A stretch of 64,000 bases of DNA from Litomosoides sigmodontis. Lineage: Eukaryota > Nematoda > Chromadorea > Rhabditida > Onchocercidae. The notes beneath the pieces were generated by a model. The model saw only the letters and a list, made by a program, of their open reading frames with translations. It made no database searches and was not told where the DNA came from. The stretch is taken from NCBI GenBank assembly GCA_963070105.1, contig OY718804.1, positions 7,919,817 to 7,983,816 of the forward strand, written 5' to 3'. Made by a program: the position numbers and the translations under genes. The stretch's first letter is position 1. Each line of letters opens with the position of its first letter. Of this stretch, positions 48,401 to 64,000 are shown in pieces.

Positions 48401-51400
48401 AAGGCAACTGATAAGTTATTAGCTGCGATAAATTATCCTAAAGAATGCTAACTGCTAGCAATTCAAACTGTTTTCATTACTGCGATTTAAGAATGACAAT
48501 AGCAGAGAAGTTCGAAGTAGGATGAGAATGCTGAAAAAGATTTTGCTATTTTGACTTAGCGGCAGTTCATTTAATGTTCGCTTACGATGATACGTGTAAT
48601 TATACGTTAGATATTTGTGTGTAATGATTTTACTGAATTACAGGAATGGTGTTGGCATACTTGTGATACAGTTTCCCAGTGCTGATCGACGTGCCATTTG
48701 GGAGAATGCTTTCATAAAAGCAAAAACTTCGCTAAGTACTCATTGACACATTGCATTTTACGTGAATTACTTCATAGGAGTAATTCATAGGAGTAACAGT
48801 ACTTGGAGAATCGACATATTTAACTTTCAAATCGATTGTTATTTTTGTAGAGAATGAAATGCAAAACGATGAAAGGTCAAATCACTTGAAATCGATCGTA
48901 ACGCATCGAACTCGTGCTGGCCTCAGGGTTAGTTGTAAAATTTAAGTGCAACGCTCCTTCTCAACTTTTTTTGTTAAAACTTTTGGTGAACCTGAAATAT
49001 TCCGTTTTAACTTCCAGTTCTCGGTGGCAGCCGCAGTTCTTGGAAAGAGTGCTGAAGGAGCGCCAAATGTTTGGGTTTGTTCGTCGGATAAATTTTCCGG
49101 TCAGGTCGCTGTTATAAACATAAACGGTGAACCGACCATAGAGAGTACCACAAGTATCGGTAATGCAGCAATTGTTGCAATCTGCTCCGTACCTCCTCCA
49201 AGGTATTACTTTTCTCTAAGTGCCTGTCCAATTGTCTCTGAGTTTGATCATTCAAGGATGGTTGGAGGTTGGCGTAACAGTAAGACAACTGTACTTAAAT
49301 TCCTTTTCTTTTGCTATATTTTTGGAATTGCTGTTAAACACTCTTGATTTCAGGAAGAAAAGAAAGTTAGCAAGACTAGTGAATTCATCAGCAAGGGATT
49401 TACCCAGCTTGGAGCTTGACAGGTTTGCTTTACAAGCCTAATTTAAGACATTGAAATTCTTAATGACTTCAAAAAATTCTGGCTGTAGTAGTAAAAAATG
49501 TATTTTACATCTAGCACATCATCGGAATCGGGTGATTCGGATTTCGAAACAGCTCGACAAAATGTTCAGTCTACTGTCTGGATTGGCAATGAGGATGGCG
49601 AGTTAGTTCATCCTTTTTAAGAAACCATTATTTAAATTCCAAAATTACTACCCATTGCCCAATAAAGCACTTGAATTACTCACAATATCCTTATTTGAAA
49701 ACTTTAATGACATGTTAGTGATACATTACTAAACCCGGTTTGAGTGATTGCAGAAGTAATTAACCCTAATTAGTATGAATTGATTTTGCATGACAGTTGA
49801 TATCATTAACGTGAACATTCTTAACCTTCAATGAGGAAAGAAAAGAGTTTATCAAAGAAGTGTTATTAACAATATGTATGGGAAGGCTTATTATTCTTCA
49901 ACTGTTCATCTATTTCAGGATATTTGTTTTCAATTTTTTGGATAACGTCCGCCTGAAGGCTTGTGAAAGGGTGGTAAGACTTCCAATGCCTGTTGATGAC
50001 ATCGTTTACTTAGAAGAAAAAGTTTTCGTTTCGATCTCATCACACCCACACATTCAATTATTGCACTTCCAGAGGAACGAAGGTTGCTTCATTAATGCAT
50101 TTCATTTGTCCATTACTGCTCCAACATAGCTTTAACAATTGTACTACATATAGGTATGTAAATCACCGCCTGCAAAGTCTGTTGGCCACACTTAGGTGAG
50201 TTTAGGGACAAATAGTTCAATTAACCAACGACCAAAAAAAGGCCCGCTGGACGGTGCCAAGAGTGGACTATTCTCTTATTTTAGAATAATGATTTGTTAC
50301 GGAAAAGAAAGAGGTAGCTTATATCGTATTTGCTTGATTGTCCTCTTCATTTTCAGAAGGTAAATGGGATTTGGACAACCCGAAACCAGTTCAAATAAAT
50401 TTTCGAAGATGTGTGAAACCAATGAGTGTAGCCGCATCGCGACTTTGTTTTGCATCTGGGAACTCAGTTTACCTGTTGAATGCTACCACTTTGCAAGTTG
50501 AGGTTTGCACTTACTAAAAGCATTTGCTTTAAAAAACCCGAAGAAAACAGTATGACAGGGGAAGTTTGAAAGGAAGGAAGAAGTAATCAAGTCTTACAAT
50601 CAAGTTTTAATTAAATTTCGCAAACCTTTTTGTAAATCTTTAGCATTTTCTTCTTTCATTAATTCTTAATTTTTTTGTGAAATTCAGTGTTTGCTTAGGA
50701 AGAGTGAATTTAGCCTCTAAAAACAAGTATTAAATGAAAATTACATTTGACAGCGTGGAAGATTTAGGGACAAAGACGTGCACTCATTTGAAGGTAGGCA
50801 AGTGGCAATTGTATTTCATGATTTGAATTTTGAAGAAAGAGTGAAATTTCGTAATTGATTGAAGAAACAAGCGGCGGTAAGTACAAGTGCAATGGAAGCG
50901 GTAGCTTGCTTGGCTGTGTTCGGTTCAACAATTTTTGTGGCGATGAATAAATCGTCAATTATTAAAGTAATCAATGCGTTTACTCTAGACTGTCAACAGG
51001 AGTTCAGCATTTCGCATGTTGTGAATAAAGCATTGTCAAGTAAGTTTATAGTTGCACTCCTGCTTGAGGGAATTTAGCTTCTAGTCACCTCTTCAAATGC
51101 TTGATATTTAACTACCGAGTTACTTACTGTCTTACAATAAGATATTACTTACAATTCTCAACTTGTTCAGTTAACTTTCCTACAGGTAGTGAGGATATCA
51201 TTCGCAAACATAAGATGGGATGTTTGAGAATAACATCACTTTTGTGTTGTAACAATCGTCTTTGGATCGGTACTTCTGCTGGAATCGTCATCAATACGAT
51301 CATTCCGAATAGTAAAATGTTGAATTGGACACCTTCCTTAAATGGTATTCTTGGAAAGTAATCAAAAATAATAACTAATTGATAATTCTGTTGGTGTCGT

Positions 51401-52543
51401 CAATACGATCATTCCAAAATAATAACTAATTAATAAGAAAGACTGATGGAGGGAGGAGAGAAAAAAAGATGAAACTTCAAAGAAGAAGGCCATCTTTTAA
51501 TTTAATAATATCTGATGAGGTGGATGCTAATTATAGATCATTTGTACTGAATTATCATTGCAAATTTGATAATATCAATGCGTGTGACTGGTACGAGAAA
51601 CGTGATAATCGAAAACAATTTCAAATATTTAGAACGTCTTAAAAAATGGTTGAGTCTTGTAAAGGTCGGATATTCGACTGGTCTTAAAAAATTGATCCAA
51701 TGCAAGACTATTGAAATAATATGCGAAGATATGAGGTGGGGTAGGAGGACTTGAGTGGGAGCGCTTTGCGTTGATGCACACTAATCGGACGAACAGTGTT
51801 AGCAGGATCAAAGGTTGAAAGCGCTGAGTTGGTTAATTTAGCATCTCACAAATAAAACTCAGCAAAATGATTGATTAGATGGGAGGATGAAGTCATAGAT
51901 TACAAAGCAAAGGTTGTACAATTGTGATCAGTTATACAATGCTATATGTTTGTGTTAAATTTATTTTGATCTTTCCGACACTATTAAAAGTTTGCAGTTT
52001 CTCTGAATTTTTTGCTTAAGTGAGAATTCGAAGCAATGATTTGGTTTTTTTCGGTAGAAATTTAATTAACATTTTAATTTGAATTTGGAAGAAATATTTT
52101 AAAAGTTATGTAAGATTGTAAAAGTTTGTTTTAGTGTGCCAAGCAGGACATATCGGACCTTGCAGATTTCTAACCGCTGTCTCGGCCACTGCAACACCAT
52201 CGTTTGATTTACGACGTCGGCGAATGTCACTCAGTGCTCCTACGTTACAACAAATTGAACAGGTGACATTTTATGCCATCTCCCTTCGACGATTGGTCTA
52301 ACCACATCAGAGATAAGTAAGAGGAACGTTTCATAGGCTTCTATGGATCGCATTTTATGAGGTGAAATGTCGTCGTGTTAAGGTCATATATTTGAAGCCT
52401 TAAAAGTGTTCGTTGCAATTTACTCACTTCAGATGTTCGTAGTAAGTGGTGGCGAAGGATTCGATAGTGGTACTGCACAAGTCGATGATGAGAAACGTGA
52501 AATTGATGACGTTTTGAATTACTTGTTATTTTGGTCTGCTTAG
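42423..52543 (+). CDS. ARHGEF10-type Rho guanine nucleotide exchange factor
   Basis: About 1218 aa from 30 exons that close in phase. First exons: 42423-42571, 43234-43318, 43495-43576, 43649-43831, 44198-44445, 44559-44599 and 44794-44988. DH/PH exons: 45189-45375, 45538-45642, 45939-46016, 46305-46418, 46677-46769, 46928-47095, 47194-47330, 47405-47439, 47510-47543, 47601-47683, 47844-47971, 48102-48220 and 48644-48735. Last: 48851-48927, 49018-49202, 49354-49422, 49515-49601, 49919-50082, 50357-50502, 50865-51039, 51186-51344, 52135-52262 and 52433-52543. The N-terminus is Ser-rich and disordered. The DH domain (about 368-560) shows CR1 AIREFCDTEKTFVENLEYL and CR3 LLISPIQRVPRYELII. The PH-like domain (about 577-785) ends RRAIWENAFIKAKTSL. 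A WD40-like propeller follows (VWVCSSDKFSGQVAVI, TVWIGNEDGEIFVFNF, RLWIGTSAGIV), ending with FVVSGGEGF. This order is that of ARHGEF10/10L/17, which activate RhoA-type GTPases. The 47510-47543 borders are the weakest. Confidence 0.9.
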
Positions 52544-52591
52544 ACGCTAGACATTTAGATACATAGGAATTGTTGTGTTTTTTTTTCTCTC

Positions 52592-52597
52592 AATAAA
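52592..52597 (+). terminator. Poly(A) signal AATAAA, RhoGEF gene
   Basis: AATAAA 49 bases after the RhoGEF stop codon, a good match in sequence and distance. Confidence 0.6.
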
Positions 52598-53488
52598 AAA
52601 TGGTTTCAACATCACTGTTACAAATACTATTGGAAAATCTCGATAACTTTTATTTACAGAAATAGGCCCGCCGCCAACAGTTATAAGTTACTGCATTTGA
52701 CACCGTGTACTACAGTTACTTTAGCACCACTTTGACTTTATTGTAAGTTTATGAAAGTCATGAAATCATCGATCAGTTTGACAGTTACCATCGCTTACTC
52801 CGTGAGATTGAAGCTGTTTGCCTTCAAATTGTACGATCAATCGTACATCAAAGCTCTCACCGAAGCTTATTCGTATGCCATCCGCTCCTTCTGTAAACTT
52901 CTTAATTTTAATTTAACTCGCTCATTTCCCACCGCTCATCTACAGAAAACAACATATTGATTGATCGTGGACAATTATGTAAATATTTCTTCTAACAGAT
53001 TTCAAATTCTGCCGAAAAAATGATTTCATTTAAAAATAAATTGTTGACAAGAGCAATGTCATAAGCCATTTTTGTTATATTTTTTAAAACTTCTGGAGAA
53101 ATTGAAAGCAAATTTTTACATATGCAATTTAAGCATGCAACAATTTCATTTTTTTTCATACAAATAAAAAAGATTTGCCAATGTTGCTAACGTTTGGTCC
53201 GACAGTTTGCCCACTTACTGATTAGCAACGAGGATGGGGTCGCAGGTTCGCTCTCTTACCACCGTTCACTGATACAACAGATAATGCCAGGGTGTGACGG
53301 TGCAATTTCTGGCACCTCAATCCGGATTGTCTTCAAGTTCATCAGCTGTATACGTGTACTGCAACTCAAATTTTTAAAACAATATCTTCGGTTATTTACA
53401 AACAGCTTTTTCAAGACAATCTGCAGAAAAATAAAATGTATTTAAAAATTAATTAAGGTGACTAAGGTACACCACCTGTTTCTTACAG
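52598..53488. other. Interval before the Cys/His-rich orphan gene
   Basis: No firm exon. A candidate first exon for the next gene is a short ATG-GGG-TCG-CAG segment near 53234, which ends at a GT in the right phase to join 53489. This is too short to trust. Confidence 0.3.
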
Positions 53489-57145
<3,657 letters not shown>

Positions 57146-57341
57146 TTTCCTCCGTCCACTTCCTCCCTCTCCAAGCTATTGCGACCTCGCTGACATCACT
57201 GCTAACTGTCACACATATGTATATGTATATTGATTAACAATGAATCTACTCCACTAATGATTATCCATTCACTGACCTGAAATATCTCAATAAAGGATCA
57301 CTCCGTTTCACACTTCAACCGAAAGAAGTAAAGTGTTGATG

Positions 57342-57349
57342 TGACGTCA
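57342..57349. promoter_or_regulatory. Palindromic CRE site TGACGTCA
   Basis: Full 8-base CREB/ATF palindrome, followed one base later by CCAAT (57351-57355), about 470 bases upstream of the SLX4 start codon. A second identical site lies in SLX4 intron 1 at 58070-58077. Confidence 0.45.
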
Positions 57350-57623
57350 TCCAATGATGTGTAAGCAATTGGAAAGATTAGCATACAGACATTTGCAGTG
57401 CCATGATTTTGTTAAAATTTAAGCATTTTGTAGGATGAAATCACTCATTCTGCTGATTCGTTCGCTTCATTCCTTCTCACCTTTCTTCTCATCGATCAGT
57501 TCCTCCATTATTCCGCCTTTTCTCTCTCGAAGAAGTACGTACGTGAAGTCCGTCCAAACATCACTTCCAGATTGGCGGACTTGTCATTGGGTCTCACGAA
57601 GTTTGCCGAAGCCATTTGAACTG

Positions 57624-57630
57624 TATAAAA
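57624..57630 (+). promoter_or_regulatory. Candidate TATA box of SLX4
   Basis: TATAAAA followed by GGCGG, about 190 bases upstream of ATG 57818. This is the best core-promoter-like element in the gap. It also falls inside the alternative last exon of the upstream gene, so both readings cannot easily be fully true. Confidence 0.35.
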
Positions 57631-57817
57631 GGCGGCCTTTCGACTCCGTCATCCCTTCTCTTTGTTATTTATGTTCATTTTACCTTAGCAAACTTACAAA
57701 CGATCACGTGCCTCATCATTTTCTGTCCGTACGTGTTGGGTATTTAGCACTCGATGACCTACTTCAGGCTGACATCACCTATTTCGCTTACTGTTGATTA
57801 ACAAGCGAAGCTGTTCA

Positions 57818-60019
57818 ATGGACGACTCAGACTTCATAGAGAAGTCGCTTAAGCCGGCCAGGTAATTTTATGAATGTATGGTGAAAGAGTTTGAGAACCA
57901 AAACAGACGGACGTTGACGTAGCTTAACGTGCTGTACTTGTACACAAAACTTGTCTTCTTCCTCTTTTTTTTTTTTTAATTTGCCGTTTCTGATAAAGAG
58001 CTGAAAACATCTTTCTGATCAGAAATTTTCTTTGTTTGTAAAGTAAACGGGAGATATTTAACTGAATTGTGACGTCATCATATGTAATTTCAGTAATGCA
58101 ATTAGAGAAAAGTGAATTTTAGACAGCCAACATGCAAATCAAAGGATGAAACCGTCTTGAAGCCAATGATTACGAGTGATTTTCTTCTACCGGGTGGTGA
58201 TAAGGACAGGTGCTTTGTATGCAGTAAGGTAAATCTCTGTTTTTGTTTTGCAGTGGTAATAAATGCATTTTCTCATTTTAATTCACATAGTGCATTTTTT
58301 TTACTGTATTTATTAAATCTATTCAATGCTTCAACAAATATATTTGCGTCAGCTAATTAAACCTTCAAAAATGGACATCATTTGTTTTATTTGCAAATAG
58401 CTGTGTTTTTTTTTGAAAACTACCAAAAAGAAGAATACGTTTACGCTTGTAAATTTTTTAACTTAGAATATTTGAAGGATTTGAAACATTTGAATGAGTT
58501 GCGCAAATCTTTACATATAAATCATTGTTTGGATCAGCAAGAGGCATGCAGTAAATATGAAGAAAAAAAAGAAGAATGGAAGAAAGCGGTGGATTGCCCT
58601 ATATGCGGTGAACCTCTACAACCAGGACCGGTAAGTTTTCCAAAAGTAAAACAATTTATAAATTTATGCCGATAACACCATGAGTTTCATTACATTTAAT
58701 TGCGAACCTTAACCTCTTACTTGAATTCTTTGCTTTCATTTACGCTTCTGTTAGTGCCAACTATCAACCATCACTAGATAGCTAATGGTGGTTTTTAAGC
58801 TCGAATTTATCTCACGCTATGGAAGTATTGGGAGCCTACTATTTGTCTGGCAGCAAAATTACGAGAACCTTCGAAATAAGTTTTTCAGTTCCGTGCAGCC
58901 CATACCAAACGTTGTGGTAAAAAGCATCACGTTAATCCCAACAGTCTTTTGTTACTGATGGATACACAGACGAAAATAGCGGAAGCAAAAAAACGAAACA
59001 GTGCTACGCACACGAAGTATGAGCTTTTTCGAGACAAGTTTTTTAAATGTTATAGCAGTTCAGAGTAACTAATATAGCAGGAAGCAATTTGTAATCTCGA
59101 GGAATAACTTTTGTTGTAATTTATGTCTTGTTTTATTTGTGTATTATTTTTAGACTAAAGGAACCAAAATTAGAACAAAAAAAACGGCCTAGTCGGTTCA
59201 ATGAGGAACCACGTTCACTATTTGATGAGCAAATTAAGTTAACGAAAGCACTTTCTGCAAGTGCGTGCTCAAGTGGAAGGTTAACTATTCTAACAGATGT
59301 TTTTTGTTTTAGAGATATTTCTCTTCAGGATTACTACTATCAAATATATTGATACTGGTAGAGTATATCTAAAAAAATTAGTGGTACTACTTTCTTTGAA
59401 ATCTTAATTTTTGAGCTCTCCCATCCTGCGTTTATTCTACTTTTCAACACCTGAAGCAAAGCATTTCCAATAGTTCTTTATATTTATTTAGTGCGTATTC
59501 TAATCAGAAATTTGCGTCTACTTCTTGAAAATGAAAATTTAGTCAAATTTTTATTTGTAATAGCCATTCTCTGCTTATATTGTAGTGAATTGTACACTGA
59601 AACAGAGGAGGTGCTACAGAAACCGCCTAGAATGAAGTGCAGTAAACAACGTCCTCGATCATTTTCGTTTATAGAGCTTGAACCACGTGCATGCAAGTGT
59701 GAAGTGATTGAAAGAATACAGGTTATTTAATTTTACATCTTTTACTAGGAATCAAGTGGTGCCTAATTTCATTTACGAGTTTTTATGGTATCATCTTTTG
59801 ATCACAGAGTACATGTACGACGGGTTGTATGCAAGATTTGAGCAGTAATTTAATCTTATGTCTTATATGACGAATTAAATTTTCAGGAGAATTTTCTCAA
59901 TATTTTCAAGATTCAGGATGGAAAACAAAACATGCGTACAATGCTGAAAAAAAACATTCAAGATACTGAAGAGGTCTTGAAGAGTGCGGGCGTATGCGTG
60001 CGTGAAGTTAGCAATTATA

Positions 60020-60059
<40 letters not shown>

Positions 60060-63000
60060 TATGTGGTATATTATATGATATCTGAAGTTTCTTTCGCAGT
60101 ATTTTATGAGGAAGAAGTGAAGAGAATCCTCTTTGAAGCAAATTATGTTTAACGACAATATTTTTTTCTTGCAGTTGAATAGCTTAAAGCAACTGGCAGA
60201 TGATTTATCTTCTTTTGCTGAAACCAATAGCGACGTTATTGTTTTTTCACGTGAAAATGAAAATTTTTTAGCTTGTCGATTTATTATAGCTTCTCGAGCA
60301 CCAACACTTTTACAGGTTTTTTTTTAATTTTTTAAAATATTTTTATCAGGAACCAATGCAATTTTTGTTCATAGTTCAATATTTTTAAGTTGTTCGATTT
60401 CGCCAGTCAAACAGTAACGATTATGGATATTGAACACTTTGCTGAAATTCACCATTACTTTTTTAGCGATTGAATCCAGATGGCTCTTTGATGTTGAGGG
60501 AATATTCAGGAGCAGCAATCAGGTAGCATTATTTTTATGTATGTCAGTAATTTAATTTTTGAATAGAATATTACAAATTTCTTTTTTTGTCACTGTGGTA
60601 CTTAGTGTGTTGAAAGCTTCTTAAAGGAGATCATTTCACATATTTTGCGACTTCAGTGGGTTTACCTTTCAGATCTTACATATCTTTTTTAACATCGGCT
60701 TCAATAATTTGGACCGAAAATGAGCGAGAAGAGGTGCATTCCTTGGCTATAAAATATGGGCCTAGGGGTTTGGCAGCACTATGTAAATGTGCGAAATTAG
60801 GAGCGAACTCCTACAAAGAAACTGTAGAAGGTAATCCAGAGATAGATGTTAATGAAAATTGTGATGACATGGAAAAGGTTTCGAGTATGGAAAAAAATGG
60901 AGAAATAGAAGAAGGGCGAAGTTGCTCAGATGCAAAGCTTAGAGTCATTGGTGAAGAAGAACCGAAGAATGCTGATTTGGATGATCCATCAATTATTTTT
61001 GTCGAAGAAGTTAGGGGGAGTAGTGAAATTGTTGAAACCGCAGAAAATATGCTCGATTCATTGGAAGAAGGTGCAGAAAATTTGTTCAGGCCAGCAGGAT
61101 CAGAATTCGTAAATAGCAAAAATAGTGAATTCATCGGTGGGAGTCCTAATCTACTTCATTATTCGCTATCGAAGTGTAAGAAAACATCCATGGATGAAAA
61201 ATGCGGATTTTTAGAGAACGGAATTGGGTCTGTTGAGTCAAATAAATCATATTTATTGGCAGATAAAATTAACGATGGTATTCCCCTTTCTTCTTCTCCA
61301 CTTCATCCTTGTGCTGGATCAAATGTGAATATCTTGGATCATTTGAATGACTCCATTGAAAGTTTGCTCAATAAACTGTCACCAATCAAATTAATGCCGT
61401 CACGCAACGAACTTTTATCTCCAGTGGCTGGTTGTTCAAGACAGGCAACAACTGATAATTTGTCGGTTAATTTATGGCCGGAAAAATTCCCTAGTTCACC
61501 AAACTCTACATTGAAATGTGGTGAAATTTGTTTATCTAGAAAATCGTTGATAAAAACGAAAAGTAGCCCAGAACTTTCTTTCATCGCGGACGAGCTGTCA
61601 TCACCTTTGTTATCACCGTTATCATTAGACGACTGGATTCCCGCTTCTCCTAAAAACGTCCGCTCGTCACCAGAAAAGAAGAGAATACGGACAACAGTCT
61701 TTAAACGTCAAGCATCTACACCGGAAGTTTCAACAAGTCATATTGTACGGAGATTTGAAGAACTGGATTCGAATGTAAAAATTCTGAAAACGAAGAACAT
61801 TACACCAATGCCAGTTTATGATTCAATGGATGATAAGGAATTAAAGGTATGTATTTTGTTTGTCCTTTAATTCTTGGATCATCACACGGTCTTAGCGAAC
61901 GCTGGATCACTGTTTACGTCGTAAAGTCTTCTCTCAGTGTAATGTATTCTCTAAAGAACATGAGTGTGCTAAATTTTGTCTACAAAGTCAAGAAATTGAT
62001 TTGAAGCTTGTGAAAAATTTACAGGCTATATTTATTACAGTTTCAAGATTCATTATGAAATAGCTTTTTTCATCTGTATGTTTTTATAGTCAGAATTGGC
62101 AAAATATGGCATAAGGCCGATGGGTAAGAAACGAGGGGTTGCACTTCTTAAAAGAATTTATGAGGAAACACATCCAGGTTTCTTTGTAATTATTTAGTCA
62201 TGGTTGATGACTTCGCTGTTTTTTTATTAATATTTTGTCGCATTATGAATTAGAGGCTTTCAGTGTTTGTAACTTTTATTTTTTTGTTTCTCAGCTCAAG
62301 GCTTTAAAAGGTATCATTGTCTAATTAAAGGACACGCAATCGTTCTGTTCATTTGGCAAACTTTGTTGTTTTAAGTGTTGGAGAGCACACCATTATCAAG
62401 AAAAAACAGAGTTAATAGACAAATGATGGCGGAGAAAAGCGGAGAAAATTGTAGCAATGAAGAGTGCGATGCGGACAAGACATTAAATCGAAGTTTGGAT
62501 GAATGTGATATCATGGAGGAATCTTATATGAGTGAAGAACAGTCTGCAGTTCTACCGAAAGTAAGTATCAGTTCTTTCATACTTCTGAATGTTTTCATAT
62601 TAGAACAATTTACCTGTGAATCGCTGAGGAGGCATGGAGAATTAAGGGAAATATTAGCTTTTACACAAAAAAATTTCGGACGAAATTTACAAAGTTATTG
62701 AAATTGTGCGAATTAATTTTCTTGCAGGATTTGGAAGGCATGCAGACTGTTTTGCTTACGTGGCTGCGCAAGGAAGAAAATTCCAGTTTGTATAATCATT
62801 TGCTTGGCCTAAACGTGATTTCTTTCGTAAGTTCATGCAATTGTGTTCTTTAGCAGAGCAGATTTTCTTTTGTTGAAAAACTTCATAAAACGTCAAAGCG
62901 AATGGACTTCTATGGTATAATGTAAATTATGCATTCGTTTTGCAGGAGGAATTTGCGAATCGTTTATCGCATGCTGATTCTACTGTATCACAGATTCCGA

Positions 63001-63095
63001 AAAAAACACTTATAGAAATATTAGATCGCTTGCACATTACTTTTCGGATGCCAATGGATGGGTGGAATCGGAAAAGAAAACGGGCAAAAAAATGA
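57818..63095 (+). CDS. slx-4: SLX4 structure-specific endonuclease scaffold (HIM-18/BTBD12)
   Basis: About 898 aa from 14 exons that close in phase: 57818-57861, 58123-58223, 58467-58630, 58889-59016, 59154-59279, 59586-59721, 59887-59991, 60175-60315, 60467-60522, 60673-61846, 62090-62177, 62376-62560, 62728-62826 and 62946-63095. Two UBZ4-type fingers come first: CFVC ... LHINHC, then CPICGEPLQPGP ... HTKRC across the 58630/58889 junction. A BTB domain follows (DVIVFSRENENFLACRFIIA ... IIWTENEREEVHSLAIKYG). A long acidic, Ser-rich linker fills the 1174-base exon. The SLX4 conserved C-terminal domain starts SELAKYGIRPMGKKRGVALL and includes an SLX1-binding region (TVLLTWLRKEENSSLYNHLL). SLX4 holds SLX1, XPF and MUS81 nucleases for crosslink repair and Holliday junction resolution; C. 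elegans HIM-18 is the orthologue. An upstream acceptor (58401 start) is also in phase but spoils finger 1 spacing. Confidence 0.93.
60022..60054. repeat. (AT)n microsatellite in an SLX4 intron
   Basis: Nearly pure AT dinucleotide run between exons 59887-59991 and 60175-60315. Confidence 0.8.
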
Positions 63096-64000
63096 TTTTT
63101 ATGATTTAGTGGGAGAAAATGGTGTGATTTTAAATTAGAAAAAATGTAGTCAATAGGATTGGCAAGAAAAGATGCTTTTATTCGCTTTTTTGAAACAAAG
63201 GTCATTTTGTTCTTCAAATTGCGCTTGGGTTTCCTTAGGTCTTGTTTTAGGATTCATAGTAGAAATTCAATTGTCATTAGTTTATGATCCTTCGGCTTTG
63301 ATTGTTACTAGATTTTGAACTTTGCGAGCATATTAAGCTTTTGGCCAAAATTGTGCTATCTTTCTGTTGTTCAAAGTTTTTTTGTCCAAACAGAAGATTT
63401 GCAACTTTTTTCTGTTTATTGGTTAGAGTTTGACCTGTGATTATTGTCCCTATTTTATTGATTCGAGCTTTTAGGATAAAATGATTATTTATATGATGTG
63501 AAACTTGAATTTATAAGTCATGTTGCGAATAGTCAAACAGATGACTCTTAAAAGAAACTTATTCTCGCTTTCTAATTGTTATCGTCTATGCGTATCATTG
63601 TTATGACTTTCCACGTGAATTGTGACTATTTTAGTTAAATTTCGTATTTAAAATAAGATTTAAAAAATGAAGGTTACAGAAGCTAAAAATACTACGATAT
63701 ACTGGAAAGAAACGTAGGTATACTGATATAAACATAAATATTATCTGATTATAATTTCAGGAAAGTGAAAACACGATGTGAGATTTATATGCTTGACATT
63801 TTATGTTTTGTAAGTTTATGTGGCAGCAGTCAATCACAAAGTTGGAAGTATAGGATAGCGAGTGGTTCAAGATGTTCAGTCTTAGGTTACTACTTCGGTA
63901 ACGACTAGAGACCTGCTGGTTGTTCAATTTCATGTTGCATCATTTTTTTTTTAAATAGTTGTGCAAGCATAATTTGATTGGCATAGTTGTTTGAATACTT
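63096..64000. other. 3' of SLX4, no gene seen
   Basis: AT-rich sequence without a canonical AATAAA close to the SLX4 stop and without recognisable exons on either strand. Confidence 0.45.

Overview
The window is eukaryotic and reads as nematode. It is AT-rich. Genes are split into many short exons by small introns with GT...TTTCAG borders. Several first exons sit directly behind a TTTCAG-type acceptor, as expected for spliced-leader trans-splicing. The proteins resemble Caenorhabditis orthologues. The intron density, AT-richness and long low-complexity tracts suggest a clade III (spirurid/filarial) worm, but that placement is inference.

I reconstructed eight protein-coding genes by joining exons in phase. 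From left to right: (1) minus strand 504-6631, an AF4/FMR2 (AFF) family elongation-complex scaffold; (2) plus 12614-17183, STIM-1, the ER calcium sensor; (3) plus 19222-21315, a NIFK/Nop15-like nucleolar RRM protein; (4) plus 25735-30609, engrailed (ceh-16 type) with its EH1, EH2, EH3, homeodomain and EH5 regions spread over four exons; (5) minus 31517-32689, mitochondrial ribosomal protein S18A; (6) plus 33280-39133, a signal peptide/LRR/Ig/transmembrane protein of the IGLR type; (7) plus 42423-52543, an ARHGEF10-type RhoGEF in 30 exons that close in frame to about 1218 aa; (8) plus 57818-63095, SLX4, the structure-specific nuclease scaffold. Between (7) and (8) lies a Cys/His-rich orphan gene (53489 to about 57145) with a perfect (ATT)n tract of about 1.45 kb in one intron.

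The genes are functionally unrelated (transcription elongation, calcium entry, ribosome biogenesis, segment-polarity patterning, mitochondrial translation, membrane receptor, Rho signalling, DNA repair), as is usual for a nematode chromosome arm. Engrailed lies in the emptiest part, with about 4.4 kb upstream and a 3.35 kb last intron, typical of a developmental regulator. mrps-18A and the LRR-Ig gene are divergent over about 590 bp; engrailed and mrps-18A are convergent.

Points most worth a second look: the engrailed Pbx-binding motif reads FPAW, not WPAW; the cytoplasmic tail of the LRR-Ig protein is built from repeated in-phase exon modules; two long intronic hairpins have pre-miRNA-like size; the STIM-1 signal-peptide exon is one base out of phase with the next exon; and the (ATT)n tract is very long and pure. 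No tRNA, rRNA, transposase, CRISPR array or viral gene was recognised.
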